NCBI GenBank assembly: GCA_026712715.1
Contig: JAPOPW010000074.1
Span: 1 to 64,000, forward strand
Length of the DNA: 64,000 bases
Source: Immundisolibacterales bacterium
GTDB lineage: Bacteria > Pseudomonadota > Gammaproteobacteria > HK1
Direction: 5' to 3'
The position numbers were made by a program, and so were the translations under genes. Numbering within the stretch: the stretch's first letter is position 1; each line of letters starts with the position of its first letter. The notes beneath the pieces are model-generated. The model did no database searches. It was not told where the DNA came from and worked only from the letters and a program-made list of their open reading frames with translations. Shown in pieces: positions 1-7,540 of this stretch.

Positions 1-137
1 CATGCGCTGTGACTGGCCGTACTCCCTCAAGCCGCTTCGACGTAGTGTCGACTACGCCTTCAGCGTCTTTCGGTCCGTGCGGCCAGCCACAGCGCCGTCT
101 CGACGCCCTCGCGACGAAAGTTGGTGAGATTTCCGGG

Positions 138-932
138 CTAGACGACGAAGCGGCGGCGGACGAGGGCGACGGAGACGTAGAAGCCGGCCGCCGCGAACCC
201 GGCGAGCACCGCGACGTGCGCGAGCGCGTGCTCGACGGGTGCGCCGGTCACGAGCGGCCGGGCCAGGGCGACCGCATGGGTCAGGGGCAGCGCCTGCACC
301 GCGTGCTGAACGGCTTCCGGCAGCGACCCGACGGGATAGAACACCCCGCACAGGATGAACATCGGGGTGATTACGAGGGTGATGTAGTAGCTGAAGAAAT
401 CGTACGACGGGGAGATCGCGCTCATGGCGAGGGCGGGCCCCGCGAAGGCGAGCCCGACGAGGAGCAGGAGCGGGATGCAAAGGAGCGCGTGCACGCTCGA
501 GACCGCTCCGAGCAGCGCGGCCACGATGAGAATCGAGCCGCCCGAGATGCAGCCCTTGGTCGCGCACCAGAGCATCTCGCCGGCGACGATGTCGTCCACC
601 TCGAGCGGGGTCGCGAGCATGCCGTCGTAGGTCTTCTGCGGGACCATGCGGGTGTACGCCGAGTAGATCCCCTCGTACGACGCGGACATCATGGCCGACG
701 AGGCGACCAGGCCGGAGGCGAGAAACGCGAAGTAGTCGACGCCGTCCATTTCGCCGATGAAGCGCCCGAGACCGAAGCCGAGGCCGAGCAGGTAGAGCAG
801 GGGCTCGCCGAAGTGGAACAGCAGGTTGGAGACCACCAGGCGCATCCACACCCGGGCGTTGCGCCGCCACACCGCGAAGGCGAGCGAGCGCGGCGCGGGA
901 AGGCGCCAGGGCCGGGCGGAGTCGACGGCCAC
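138..932 (-). CDS. ABC-2 type transporter permease (NodJ/DrrB family)
   Basis: 264-residue integral membrane protein of the NodJ-like ABC-2 permease family. It would form the membrane channel of an exporter with the ATPase encoded just upstream. About six hydrophobic segments are visible, from SNLLFHFGEPLLYLLGLGFG near residue 30 to the last one ending at the C-terminal VRRRFVV. The family signature region LVITPMFILCGVFYPVGSLP lies in the second half. I chose the GTG at 932 because it begins 5 bases after the ATPase stop; the same frame stays open far upstream through the ATPase, but that part is an out-of-frame reading of it. The exported substrate cannot be told; NodIJ exports lipo-chitin oligosaccharides in rhizobia, but relatives occur in many non-nodulating bacteria. 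Confidence 0.88.
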   Translation of the reverse strand: MAVDSARPWRLPAPRSLAFAVWRRNARVWMRLVVSNLLFHFGEPLLYLLGLGFGLGRFIGEMDGVDYFAFLASGLVASSAMMSASYEGIYSAYTRMVPQKTYDGMLATPLEVDDIVAGEMLWCATKGCISGGSILIVAALLGAVSSVHALLCIPLLLLVGLAFAGPALAMSAISPSYDFFSYYITLVITPMFILCGVFYPVGSLPEAVQHAVQALPLTHAVALARPLVTGAPVEHALAHVAVLAGFAAAGFYVSVALVRRRFVV

Positions 933-937
933 GCGGG

Positions 938-1858
938 TCAGTCCCGGAGCTCGCGTCCGGTGAGCCGAAGGAACACGTCCTCGAGGTTCGCCGGGCGGTG
1001 GAGGTACTCGAGGTCCGGATAGCCGCCGAGGGTCGCGAGGACCGACCCCGGGTCGCTCGTGTGGCAATGCCAGACGCCGTCCACCGTCTCCACCCGGGCC
1101 TGTCGGGTCACCTCGGGCGGCGGCGCGAGCCCTCCCGCTTTCACCTCGATCACGCTCGGCTCGACCTCGCGCGCGACGAGCGTACGCGGCGCGTCCTCGG
1201 TGAGGATCCTTCCCCGATCGATGATCGCCACCCGGTCGCAGAGCCGCTCCGCCTCCTCCATGTAATGGGTGGTGAGGAGCACGGTGGTGCCGCGCTCGGT
1301 GAGCGCCCGCAGGCGTGACCAGATGAGATGGCGGATCTGGGGATCGAGGCCGGTCGTCGGCTCGTCGAGGATGAGCAGCACGGGCTCGTTCACGAGCGCC
1401 CGGGCGATCACCAGTCGCCGGCGCATCCCGCCGGACAGGGCCGGGATCCGGTACCCGGCGCGGTCCTCGAGGGAGACGAACTCGAGGAGCGACTCGAGAA
1501 ACGGCCGCAGCGGCCGGCGCGGGCGCCGCGGGAAGTACGAGGCGTAGACCTCGAGGTTCTGCATCACGGTGAAGTCGGGATCGAGGTTGTCGTCCTGGGA
1601 CACGACTCCGATCCGGGCGCGGACCTGCCGTCCCGCATCCGGCATCGGCTCCCCGAGCACGGTCAGCGTGCCGCCGCTCGGCGGCGAATGGCCGAGGATC
1701 ATGCGCAAGGTGGTGGTCTTGCCCGCTCCGTTCGGTCCGAGCAGTCCGAAGCACCCGCCCCGCGGCACCCGGAGATCGATGCGGTCAACGACCGTTTCGG
1801 CGCCGAAGCGCTTGACGAGCCCTTCCGCCTCCACCACCCAGGGGCCTGATGCCGTCAC
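938..1858 (-). CDS. ABC transporter ATP-binding protein (NodI-like)
   Basis: 306-residue cytoplasmic ATPase that would energise the permease encoded immediately downstream. Walker A is GLLGPNGAGKTTTLRM, the signature is ALSGGMRRRLVIARAL, and Walker B is LLILDEPTTGLDPQ, followed by the switch histidine in LLTTHYMEEAERL. The C-terminal extension of roughly 80 residues is as in NodI. The open frame reaches back to 2218, but the GTG at 1858 has an AGGAAAGG-type ribosome binding site and gives the usual family length; the upstream translation is low-complexity. The 5-base gap to the permease implies one two-gene transcript. Function beyond export is inferred only from family. Confidence 0.9.
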   Translation of the reverse strand: MTASGPWVVEAEGLVKRFGAETVVDRIDLRVPRGGCFGLLGPNGAGKTTTLRMILGHSPPSGGTLTVLGEPMPDAGRQVRARIGVVSQDDNLDPDFTVMQNLEVYASYFPRRPRRPLRPFLESLLEFVSLEDRAGYRIPALSGGMRRRLVIARALVNEPVLLILDEPTTGLDPQIRHLIWSRLRALTERGTTVLLTTHYMEEAERLCDRVAIIDRGRILTEDAPRTLVAREVEPSVIEVKAGGLAPPPEVTRQARVETVDGVWHCHTSDPGSVLATLGGYPDLEYLHRPANLEDVFLRLTGRELRD

Positions 1859-2159
1859 GTTCTTCGCCCTTTCCTCGCGGTGGGACCGGTCCGCGGAGCT
1901 TCCGGCGTGTCCCGGCCCGGTGTGCGTGTCTTCCGTGCGCCCCATGGGGCGAAGCCGCGCCGGTGCCGGTGTGTCGCGCCGCAGGCTCGGCTCCGGCCGG
2001 GTCCTCCGGATCCCCCGGTCCCCCCAAATTCCGCGGACCTGCTCCCATGGAGCTCCGGGACCGGCCGCGGAGCCGGCGACCGGCGGGAGCCTGCCGCCTT
2101 GACTTCGCGGCGCGCGGACGAGAAGTTTATTCCCCCTTCGCCGGCGCGGGAGAACCCGG
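1859..2159. other. divergent intergenic region, nodI-like / ATC hydrolase-like gene
   Basis: About 300 bases between two divergent genes. The half next to the rightward gene holds a TTGACT hexamer at 2099-2104 followed by the only AT-rich patch (AAGTTTATT at 2123-2131). This could be a weak sigma70 promoter for the rightward gene, although the spacing to GTTTAT is about 20 bases, which is long. I see no protein-coding signal or strong hairpin. Confidence 0.3.
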
Positions 2160-2636
2160 ATGCAAGACCTGCCGATCATCGATCTTCGACGCATCGAGGC
2201 CAACATCATCCGGCCCATCTACGAGGAGATGGTGAACGAGCTCGGGGAGGAGACGGCGCGCCGGATCCTCGGGCGGGCGATCCGCCGCAACGCGGTCGAG
2301 CAGGGCCGAAGCCTCGCCGATGGGTCCGACGGACGGACCGGGATCGCGCAGTTCGCGCGCCTGCTCGAACGCTGGAAGGCCGGCGACGCGCTGCGAATCG
2401 ACGTGCTCGAACAGGACGACGAACGCTTCGATTTCAACGTCGTTCGCTGCCGCTACGCGGAGATGTACCGGGAGATGGGGCTCGGCGAAATCGGCCGCCT
2501 CCTCTCCTGCAATCGCGACGGTGCGCTGTGCGAAGGCTACGACCCGCGCCTCGAGCTCACCCGCACCCAGACGATCATGGAGGGAGCGACGCACTGCAAC
2601 TTCCGCTACCGGTTGCGGCGCGAAGCTCCGGACTGA
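2160..2636 (+). CDS. L-2-amino-thiazoline-4-carboxylic acid hydrolase-like protein
   Basis: 158-residue protein resembling the ATC-hydrolase family, known from L-cysteine formation from 2-amino-thiazoline-4-carboxylate in Pseudomonas. The conserved C-terminal half reads RCRYAEMYREMGLGEIG, then LSCNRDGALCEGYDPRLEL and a terminal GATHCNFRYR, with three cysteines in family positions (residues around 120, 126 and 149). Many family members are of unproven substrate, so the reaction is inferred. It stands alone between the exporter and the glutaredoxin, preceded by an AT-richer leader, and ends about 100 bases before the next gene. Confidence 0.75.
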   Translation: MQDLPIIDLRRIEANIIRPIYEEMVNELGEETARRILGRAIRRNAVEQGRSLADGSDGRTGIAQFARLLERWKAGDALRIDVLEQDDERFDFNVVRCRYAEMYREMGLGEIGRLLSCNRDGALCEGYDPRLELTRTQTIMEGATHCNFRYRLRREAPD

Positions 2637-2744
2637 GCCCCGCCGGCGGGCCCTCGACCGTCCGCGGAAGGCAGTCGCCGACCCCGGCGCGCCATGGTTG
2701 GTATGATCGGTTCGTAGCGACACCTCGAATTCGGAGGGCTTCCA

Positions 2745-3362
2745 ATGCCCCTTGACCAGACCGTCCGGGACCGCCTCGACGGAATCGTGGGCTCGGACCG
2801 GGTCGTGCTCTTCATGAAGGGCACTCCGGCCATGCCGCAATGCGGTTTCTCGGCCACCACCACCTCGATCCTCAGCACCCTGGTCCCCGAGTACACGACC
2901 GTCAACGTGCTCGAGGACCAGGAGATCCGGGAAGGCATCAAGGCCTACTCGGAATGGCCCACGATCCCCCAGCTCTACATCGGGGGCGAGTTCATGGGCG
3001 GCTGCGACATCGTGCGCCAGATGTTCAACAGCGGCGAGCTGCACGACGTCCTCGACCTCGAGCCGCCGGACCGGACCCCGCCGGAGATCCACGTGAGCGA
3101 CACGGCGGCGAATCTCATCCGGGACGCCCTCTCCGAGCAGCCCGGCACGGCCGTGCACCTTCGCATCGACGCGAGCTGGCAGCACGGCTTCAGCCTCGGC
3201 CGGGTCGAGGGCCACGAGATTGCGGCGGAATCGAACGGGGTCACGATTCACATGGACGTCGGCACCGCCCCGCGGGCGCGCGGCCTCAGCGTCGATCTCG
3301 AGGAAAGCCTGACCGGGGTCACCCTCAAGGTGGACAACCCGAACGTCCCGTCGAACGCCTGA
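2745..3362 (+). CDS. monothiol glutaredoxin (Grx4/GrxD type) fused to a cysteine-free HesB/IscA-like domain
   Basis: 205-residue two-domain protein. Residues 1-107 are a Grx4-type glutaredoxin with the CGFS active site at 33-36, the WPTIPQLYIGGEFMGGCDI block near 71-90 and a TVNV strand; such proteins bind and pass on [2Fe-2S] clusters. Residues 112-205 resemble the A-type carrier (HesB/IscA) fold, with IHVSDTAANLI, then HLRIDASWQHGFSLG and a terminal TLKVDNPNV. All three cysteines that ligate cluster in IscA are absent: the first motif has no Cys and the protein stops where the C-G-C motif should follow NPNV. An AATTCGGAGG stretch precedes the ATG. The appended domain may be structural or partner-binding rather than a cluster carrier. 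Confidence 0.88.
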   Translation: MPLDQTVRDRLDGIVGSDRVVLFMKGTPAMPQCGFSATTTSILSTLVPEYTTVNVLEDQEIREGIKAYSEWPTIPQLYIGGEFMGGCDIVRQMFNSGELHDVLDLEPPDRTPPEIHVSDTAANLIRDALSEQPGTAVHLRIDASWQHGFSLGRVEGHEIAAESNGVTIHMDVGTAPRARGLSVDLEESLTGVTLKVDNPNVPSNA

Positions 3363-3391
3363 CCTCCCCGGCGGGCCGCCCCGGGCGCGCG

Positions 3392-3416
3392 CGGCCGCCA
3401 CACCGGTCGGCGGCCG
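3392..3416. terminator. GC-rich hairpin between convergent genes
   Basis: Perfect 8-bp inverted repeat CGGCCGCC / GGCGGCCG with a 9-base loop, lying in the 60-base gap between the convergent glutaredoxin and urc1 stops. It could act as a bidirectional terminator, but neither side has a T-tract, so this is a structural inference only. Confidence 0.4.
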
Positions 3417-3422
3417 AACGGG

Positions 3423-4742
3423 TCAGTCGGTCAACGACCGGCCGGCCGTCTCCTGCAGCTCGCCGGATGACGGAGAGCCGACGTCCGAGTAGTAGCCGGC
3501 GGCGCGCTTGGCCGTTATCTCGACCTGGGCATCGTCGGGGACGAGGTCGGGCGGGATCGGAACCTGCCGCCCGATCGCGATGCCCTGCGCCTCGATCGCG
3601 TCGCGCTTCATGTCGCTCATCGACACGAATCGATCGATACGCCGGATCCCGAGCCAGTGCAGCACGTCGGGCATGAGCTCCTGGAAACGCATGTCCTGAA
3701 CGCCGGCGACGCACTCGGTGCGCTCGAAATAGGTTTCCGCCCGGTCCCCGCCCGGCTGCCGCTTGCGCGCGTTGTAGACGAGGAACTTGGTGACTTCGCC
3801 GAGCGCCCGGCCCTCCTTGCGGTTGTAGACGACGAACCCGGTGCCGCCTCCCTGCGCGGCGGCGATGCACTCCTCGATCCCGTGCGTGAGGTAGGGCCGG
3901 CAGGTGCAGATGTCAGAGCCGAACACGTCGGAGCCGTTGCATTCGTCGTGCACGCGGCAGGTGACCGCCCCGCCGGCGTGCGCCGGCGCCCCGACGTCGC
4001 CGAACCCGTACACGGTGATTCCACCGACCGGCGGCAGAAACACCTTGACGTCGGGACGGGTCACGAGCTCGGTGTACATGCCCCCCGACTCCTCGAACAG
4101 GGCGCGCCTGAGCTCCGCCTCGCCGATCCCGAACCGGGCCGCGATGCCGGGGAGGTACCAGACCGGCTCGATCGCCATCTTGGTGACCCGCGCATCCCCG
4201 TTCGAAGTGAGGACTTCGCCGTCGGGAGAGAGGCGCCCCGCCTCGATCGCGCCCTTGATCTCGGGAACCGTGAGGTGCGCCTTCGTGACCGCGATGGTCG
4301 GGCGTATGTCGAGCCCGCCCGCGATTTCGTCCGCGAAGGCCTCGCTCACCATGTGCCCGAAGGGGTCCAGGGAGACGATGCGTTCGGAGCCCGCCCATTG
4401 CGGATACGGGCCGATCGGCTCGGCCGGGGCCGTGTCGGTGAGATCGGGGACATGGACGGGATCGAGCTGACCCGCCGCCACCGCGAGGGCCCGGTAGAGC
4501 GAGTAGGACCCCGAATGCGCACCGATGACGTTTCGCCGCGACCCGTCGCGTACGCTCCCGAGCACCGGACCGCGGGCCTTCGGGTCCGGCGCACCCCACT
4601 CGATGGCGACGGGCTTCGTCGTCCCGCCCGGATGCGACGACAGGCGAATGTGGCGACGCGCCAGCGCGGGGGGCGAACCTCCCGCGGATGCCGCGGCGGG
4701 ATCTCCCCGCTTCGCGATGCCACCGTGCTCCGATGCGCTCAT
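3423..4742 (-). CDS. urc1: GTP cyclohydrolase II-like protein of uracil catabolism (URC1)
   Basis: 439-residue member of the GTP cyclohydrolase II superfamily, longer than RibA because of a roughly 220-residue N-terminal region typical of URC1. The catalytic domain keeps the zinc cysteines in HDECNGSDVFGSDICTCRPY and the loop YNRKEGRALGEVTKF. URC1 is an essential step of the URC uracil degradation route described in the yeast Lachancea kluyveri, with homologues in many bacteria; the exact chemistry is not settled. The ATG at 4742 has AAGGAG about 7 bases upstream. It is divergent from urc4, and upp lies beyond that, which supports URC1 rather than riboflavin synthesis. Confidence 0.88.
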   Translation of the reverse strand: MSASEHGGIAKRGDPAAASAGGSPPALARRHIRLSSHPGGTTKPVAIEWGAPDPKARGPVLGSVRDGSRRNVIGAHSGSYSLYRALAVAAGQLDPVHVPDLTDTAPAEPIGPYPQWAGSERIVSLDPFGHMVSEAFADEIAGGLDIRPTIAVTKAHLTVPEIKGAIEAGRLSPDGEVLTSNGDARVTKMAIEPVWYLPGIAARFGIGEAELRRALFEESGGMYTELVTRPDVKVFLPPVGGITVYGFGDVGAPAHAGGAVTCRVHDECNGSDVFGSDICTCRPYLTHGIEECIAAAQGGGTGFVVYNRKEGRALGEVTKFLVYNARKRQPGGDRAETYFERTECVAGVQDMRFQELMPDVLHWLGIRRIDRFVSMSDMKRDAIEAQGIAIGRQVPIPPDLVPDDAQVEITAKRAAGYYSDVGSPSSGELQETAGRSLTD

Positions 4743-5065
4743 CCGGCACTCCTTCGGATTGCACGGGCCGCCGGACCGGGCGTTTCGCCCGGTCCGCACC
4801 AACCCGGGCCGCGAAGACTGAACCGACAGGGGTCGGGGCGTCAAGCGAAGTCGAGTGCTCCGCGCGGAGGGGCCGGGATACGCAAGCCGGCTCGGGTCCG
4901 TCGAAGCCGTCCGGGAAGGCCGTCATCGAGCGCATTCCGACGGAACGCGCGCGCCACGGCGACTTTCGCTTGACGGGCGGCGGCCCGAAGACGACGATTT
5001 GCGGGCGCACCGCCGCGAGCCGGCGCGCGCCCGTGTCGATTCCCCATGCCGGAGGCCAGCGGCGA
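4743..5065. promoter_or_regulatory. divergent control region between urc1 and urc4
   Basis: 323 bases separating the divergent uracil catabolism genes. It carries TTGACG-like -35 hexamers facing each way: plus strand at 4970-4975 and minus strand at 4839-4844. The -10 matches are poor in both cases. A perfect 11-bp inverted repeat sits 30 bases from the urc1 start (separate entry). The open reading frame crossing this region toward urc4 has no start with a good ribosome binding site and looks non-coding. Confidence 0.4.
4772..4796. repeat. perfect 11-bp inverted repeat upstream of urc1
   Basis: CGGACCGGGCG, a TTT spacer, then CGCCCGGTCCG. The arms are perfectly complementary. The element lies 30 bases upstream of the urc1 ATG, so it would fall in the urc1 leader as a very stable hairpin or serve as a dyad operator in the divergent control region. 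Nothing shows which. Confidence 0.6.
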
Positions 5066-6295
5066 GTGAGTGTCATCGAAGACCCTGCCCTGCGCGACCT
5101 CTGGACCGTCGAGGCGGTTCGGGAACGCGCTATCGAGCTGCTCGAGCTCGGCCTGAACGGGGCGCTCGAACATTTCGCGATCGACGAATCCCGGCTTGAT
5201 GACGCGGCGCACCTCGTTGCGAAGGTCACGCGCGAACGCTTTCCGGATCTCCGGATTCCACTGCACAGCCGCTGGCGCCATTTCGAAGGCCCGGACGGAA
5301 GCAGCCGCTGGGACGCCGTTGCCGTGCACGCGAGCCTTTCGGAGGCGGAACGCGCCCGAAGCGCCGTCGAGCTCGCCATCGTCAGCGTGCTCCTCGACGC
5401 GGGCGCGGGGAGCACCTGGCGATACCGCGACGATCGCACCGGGACGGAGATCGGACGCAGCGAGGGCCTCGCGATCGCGACCTTCGATCTCTACTGCCGG
5501 GGAGCCCTTTCGAACGACCCGAACCAGCCCCTCCGGGCGGATGCGGGCGCCCTCGGGCGCATGGACCGGGCCGCATTCGAGCGCGCGTTCCAACTGAGCG
5601 ACCGCAACCCCCTGAACGGCGTCGCCGGCCGGGTCAGATGCCTTCGCGCCCTCGGGCGCGCGGTCGCCGCGCGACCGGAATTCGATGTTCATGGCGAAGG
5701 GTGCGGGACGACCGGGCGGCGCCTCGGCAACCTCTACGACCACATTCGCGCCGGCGCGCCCGAGGGACTGGTGAGCGCCGGCGATCTCTTTCGCTCCGTG
5801 CTGGTGGCGCTGCGCGCAGTCATCGGTCGAGCCCTCGGCGACGTGTGGTTCCATGCCGGGATTCGCCGGCCGGGACCCACCGATCGGCTCCTCGCCCTGC
5901 ACAAGCTCTTTCAGTGGCTCACCTGGTCGCTCATCGAGCCGCTCGCGGCGGGCGGCATCGACGTCACCGGTACCCGGGCGCTCACCGGCCTGGCGGAGTA
6001 CCGCAACGGTGGACTGCTCCTCGACACCGGGGTCCTGGTGCCGCGGCCCCCCCTCCCGGACCGGGCGTTCTCCCCCGGCGACGCGGTCATCGTGGAGTGG
6101 CGCGGGCTCACCGTGGCGCTGCTCGATCGGCTGCGTCCTCGCGTAGCGCGGAGGCTCGGCATCGCGGATCCGGAGCTCTCCATCGGGCAGCTCCTCGAAG
6201 GGGGTACCTGGTGGGCGGGCCGGCGCATCGCCCGGAGCCTTCGCGAAGGGGGCGTGCCGCCCATCCGGACCGCGAGCGACGGCACGTTGTTCTGA
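5066..6295 (+). CDS. urc4: DUF1688 protein, uracil catabolism (URC4)
   Basis: 409-residue protein of the DUF1688 family. Recognisable blocks are [19 protein letters not shown] at the N-terminus, [53 protein letters not shown] and a C-terminal [16 protein letters not shown]4 is genetically required for uracil catabolism in Lachancea kluyveri; its reaction is unknown. I chose GTG 5066 because GGAGG lies 10 bases upstream and the protein then begins at the conserved region; the frame is open further upstream without a plausible start. It is followed by upp after 43 bases, probably in one operon. Confidence 0.87.
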   Translation: MSVIEDPALRDLWTVEAVRERAIELLELGLNGALEHFAIDESRLDDAAHLVAKVTRERFPDLRIPLHSRWRHFEGPDGSSRWDAVAVHASLSEAERARSAVELAIVSVLLDAGAGSTWRYRDDRTGTEIGRSEGLAIATFDLYCRGALSNDPNQPLRADAGALGRMDRAAFERAFQLSDRNPLNGVAGRVRCLRALGRAVAARPEFDVHGEGCGTTGRRLGNLYDHIRAGAPEGLVSAGDLFRSVLVALRAVIGRALGDVWFHAGIRRPGPTDRLLALHKLFQWLTWSLIEPLAAGGIDVTGTRALTGLAEYRNGGLLLDTGVLVPRPPLPDRAFSPGDAVIVEWRGLTVALLDRLRPRVARRLGIADPELSIGQLLEGGTWWAGRRIARSLREGGVPPIRTASDGTLF

Positions 6296-6338
6296 AGACG
6301 GCCCGAGCGGTACGCATTCCACGAAACGGAGGCATCCA

Positions 6339-6968
6339 ATGGCCGAAGTACGCGTCATCGACCATCCGCTCGTCCAGCACAAGCTGACCCTCATGCGGCG
6401 GCAGGACACCCCGACCGCGAAGTTTCGGGCCCTGCTTCGCGAGATCGCCCTCCTTCTCGGCTACGAGGTCACCCGCGACCTCGCCCTTACCGAGGCACGG
6501 ATCGAGACCCCGCTCGAGACCATGACCGCGCCGGTCCTCGCCGGGAAGAAGCTCGTGCTGGTCTCGATCCTGCGGGCGGGAAACGGGTTGCTCGAAGGCA
6601 TGCTGGACCTGATGCCGGCGGCCCGGGTCGGACACATCGGCCTGTACCGGGACCCGGAGACCCTGATGGCGATCGAGTACTACTTCAAGGTCCCGGAGCA
6701 CCTCGAGGACCGGGAGGTGATCGCCGTCGACCCGATGCTCGCGACCGCCCATTCGTCGATTGCCGCGGTGCACCGGCTGAAGGAAGCGGGAGCGCGGTCC
6801 ATCAGGCTCGTGTGCCTGGTCGCGGCGCCGGAGGGGCTCGAGGCGTTCGACCGGGATCACCCCGACGTACCGGTCTACACCGCGGCCATCGACGAACGCC
6901 TCGACGGTCACGGGTACATCCGTCCCGGCCTCGGCGACGCCGGCGACCGGCTCTACGGCACGAAGTAG
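6339..6968 (+). CDS. upp: uracil phosphoribosyltransferase
   Basis: 209-residue enzyme converting uracil and PRPP to UMP, of normal length for the family. Motifs are [12 protein letters not shown] at the N-terminus, [18 protein letters not shown], the PRPP-binding stretch [18 protein letters not shown], and the C-terminal [16 protein letters not shown]. The PRPP loop reads DPMLATAHS where most Upp proteins have DPMLATGGS, a double substitution near the phosphate-binding turn. It has a GGAGG site before its ATG and lies 43 bases behind urc4, consistent with UMP formation feeding the URC pathway. Confidence 0.93.
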   Translation: MAEVRVIDHPLVQHKLTLMRRQDTPTAKFRALLREIALLLGYEVTRDLALTEARIETPLETMTAPVLAGKKLVLVSILRAGNGLLEGMLDLMPAARVGHIGLYRDPETLMAIEYYFKVPEHLEDREVIAVDPMLATAHSSIAAVHRLKEAGARSIRLVCLVAAPEGLEAFDRDHPDVPVYTAAIDERLDGHGYIRPGLGDAGDRLYGTK

Positions 6969-7140
6969 GGTCCGGAGCGGGCGGAGGGCACGGGACGGCG
7001 GACGATGCGCCCGCGGGCACGCGCGTTCGCCGGACCGCGATCGGCACGGCCCGCGGCCCGGTCGGCGAACCTCTCCTCTCCCCCGACGTCCTCCTCGCGG
7101 AAGAATGGAGGCCGGGCTCAGATCGGGAAGCCCCTTGCCC

Positions 7141-7371
7141 TCAAGGGGCCGGGCTGCCGGTGGCGAGGCCCCTGAGCTCTCCCTGCTCCGGAAACCGCCC
7201 AAGCGCCTTCTTGGAGAAGACGAGCTCGTCGTCCACCGTGACCTCGAACACCCCGCCGCCCGACTTGACGAGCTCCACGTCGGCGCCGAATTCCATGATC
7301 ATGTCGTCTCTCGCGCTCACGGCGCGAGGTTCGTAGCCTCAAGCTCCGCAGTATTCGATCCGAACCCGCAT
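7141..7371 (-). CDS. selW: SelW-like selenoprotein (Rdx family) with in-frame UGA
   Basis: 76-residue selenoprotein of the SelW/SelT/SelH (Rdx) family, thioredoxin-fold redox proteins with a CxxU motif. From ATG 7371 the product begins MRVRIEYCGA, then UGA at 7341-7339, then GYEPRAVSARDD; the rest includes FGADVELVKSGGGVFEVTVD and ELVFSKKALGRFPEQGEL. Cys8-Gly-Ala-Sec11 followed by GYEP matches the vertebrate SelW active site (CGAUGYKP). The UGA is followed by continuous in-frame homology to the TGA at 7143-7141. AGGGAG lies about 10 bases before the ATG. A bacterial SECIS-like hairpin follows the UGA. The Sec machinery (selA, selB, selC, selD) is not in this window. It is divergent from the rhomboid gene. 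Confidence 0.9.
7310..7341 (-). promoter_or_regulatory. bacterial SECIS-like element after the selW UGA codon
   Basis: On the minus strand the UGA (7341-7339) is followed by a perfect 7-bp stem, CTCGCGC / GCGCGAG (outer limits 7328 and 7310), closing a 5-base loop CGTGA. The apical loop begins 18 bases after the UGA and has G as its second base. This fits the general bacterial SECIS pattern of a short stem within the coding region 16-37 bases downstream of UGA with a G early in the loop. SelB binding is inferred. Confidence 0.72.
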
Positions 7372-7540
7372 CGTCTCTCACTCCCTGTTCCGTCCGCAAA
7401 GGATAGCCCGGACCCTCGCCGCGCGACACCCCCGGCGCCGGGCAGCCCCTGCCGAACGGCACGCATGCGCACGGATTGGGGCGAGGATGCGGGTATGATG
7501 GCCCGTTCCGGCCGTTCCGGCCGTCCTCGCCAGCGCGCCG

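Noticed and set aside
41-56. Hairpin CGTAGT-GTCG-ACTACG downstream of the ABC permease as a terminator
   Set aside because: Only a 6-bp stem with a 4-base loop, about 80 bases beyond the stop and without a T-tract; too weak to call.
9-1022. Open frame on the plus strand over the ABC permease gene
   Set aside because: It is antisense to a well-supported permease, rich in Arg, Gly, Asp and Glu with no motif; a shadow of codon bias.
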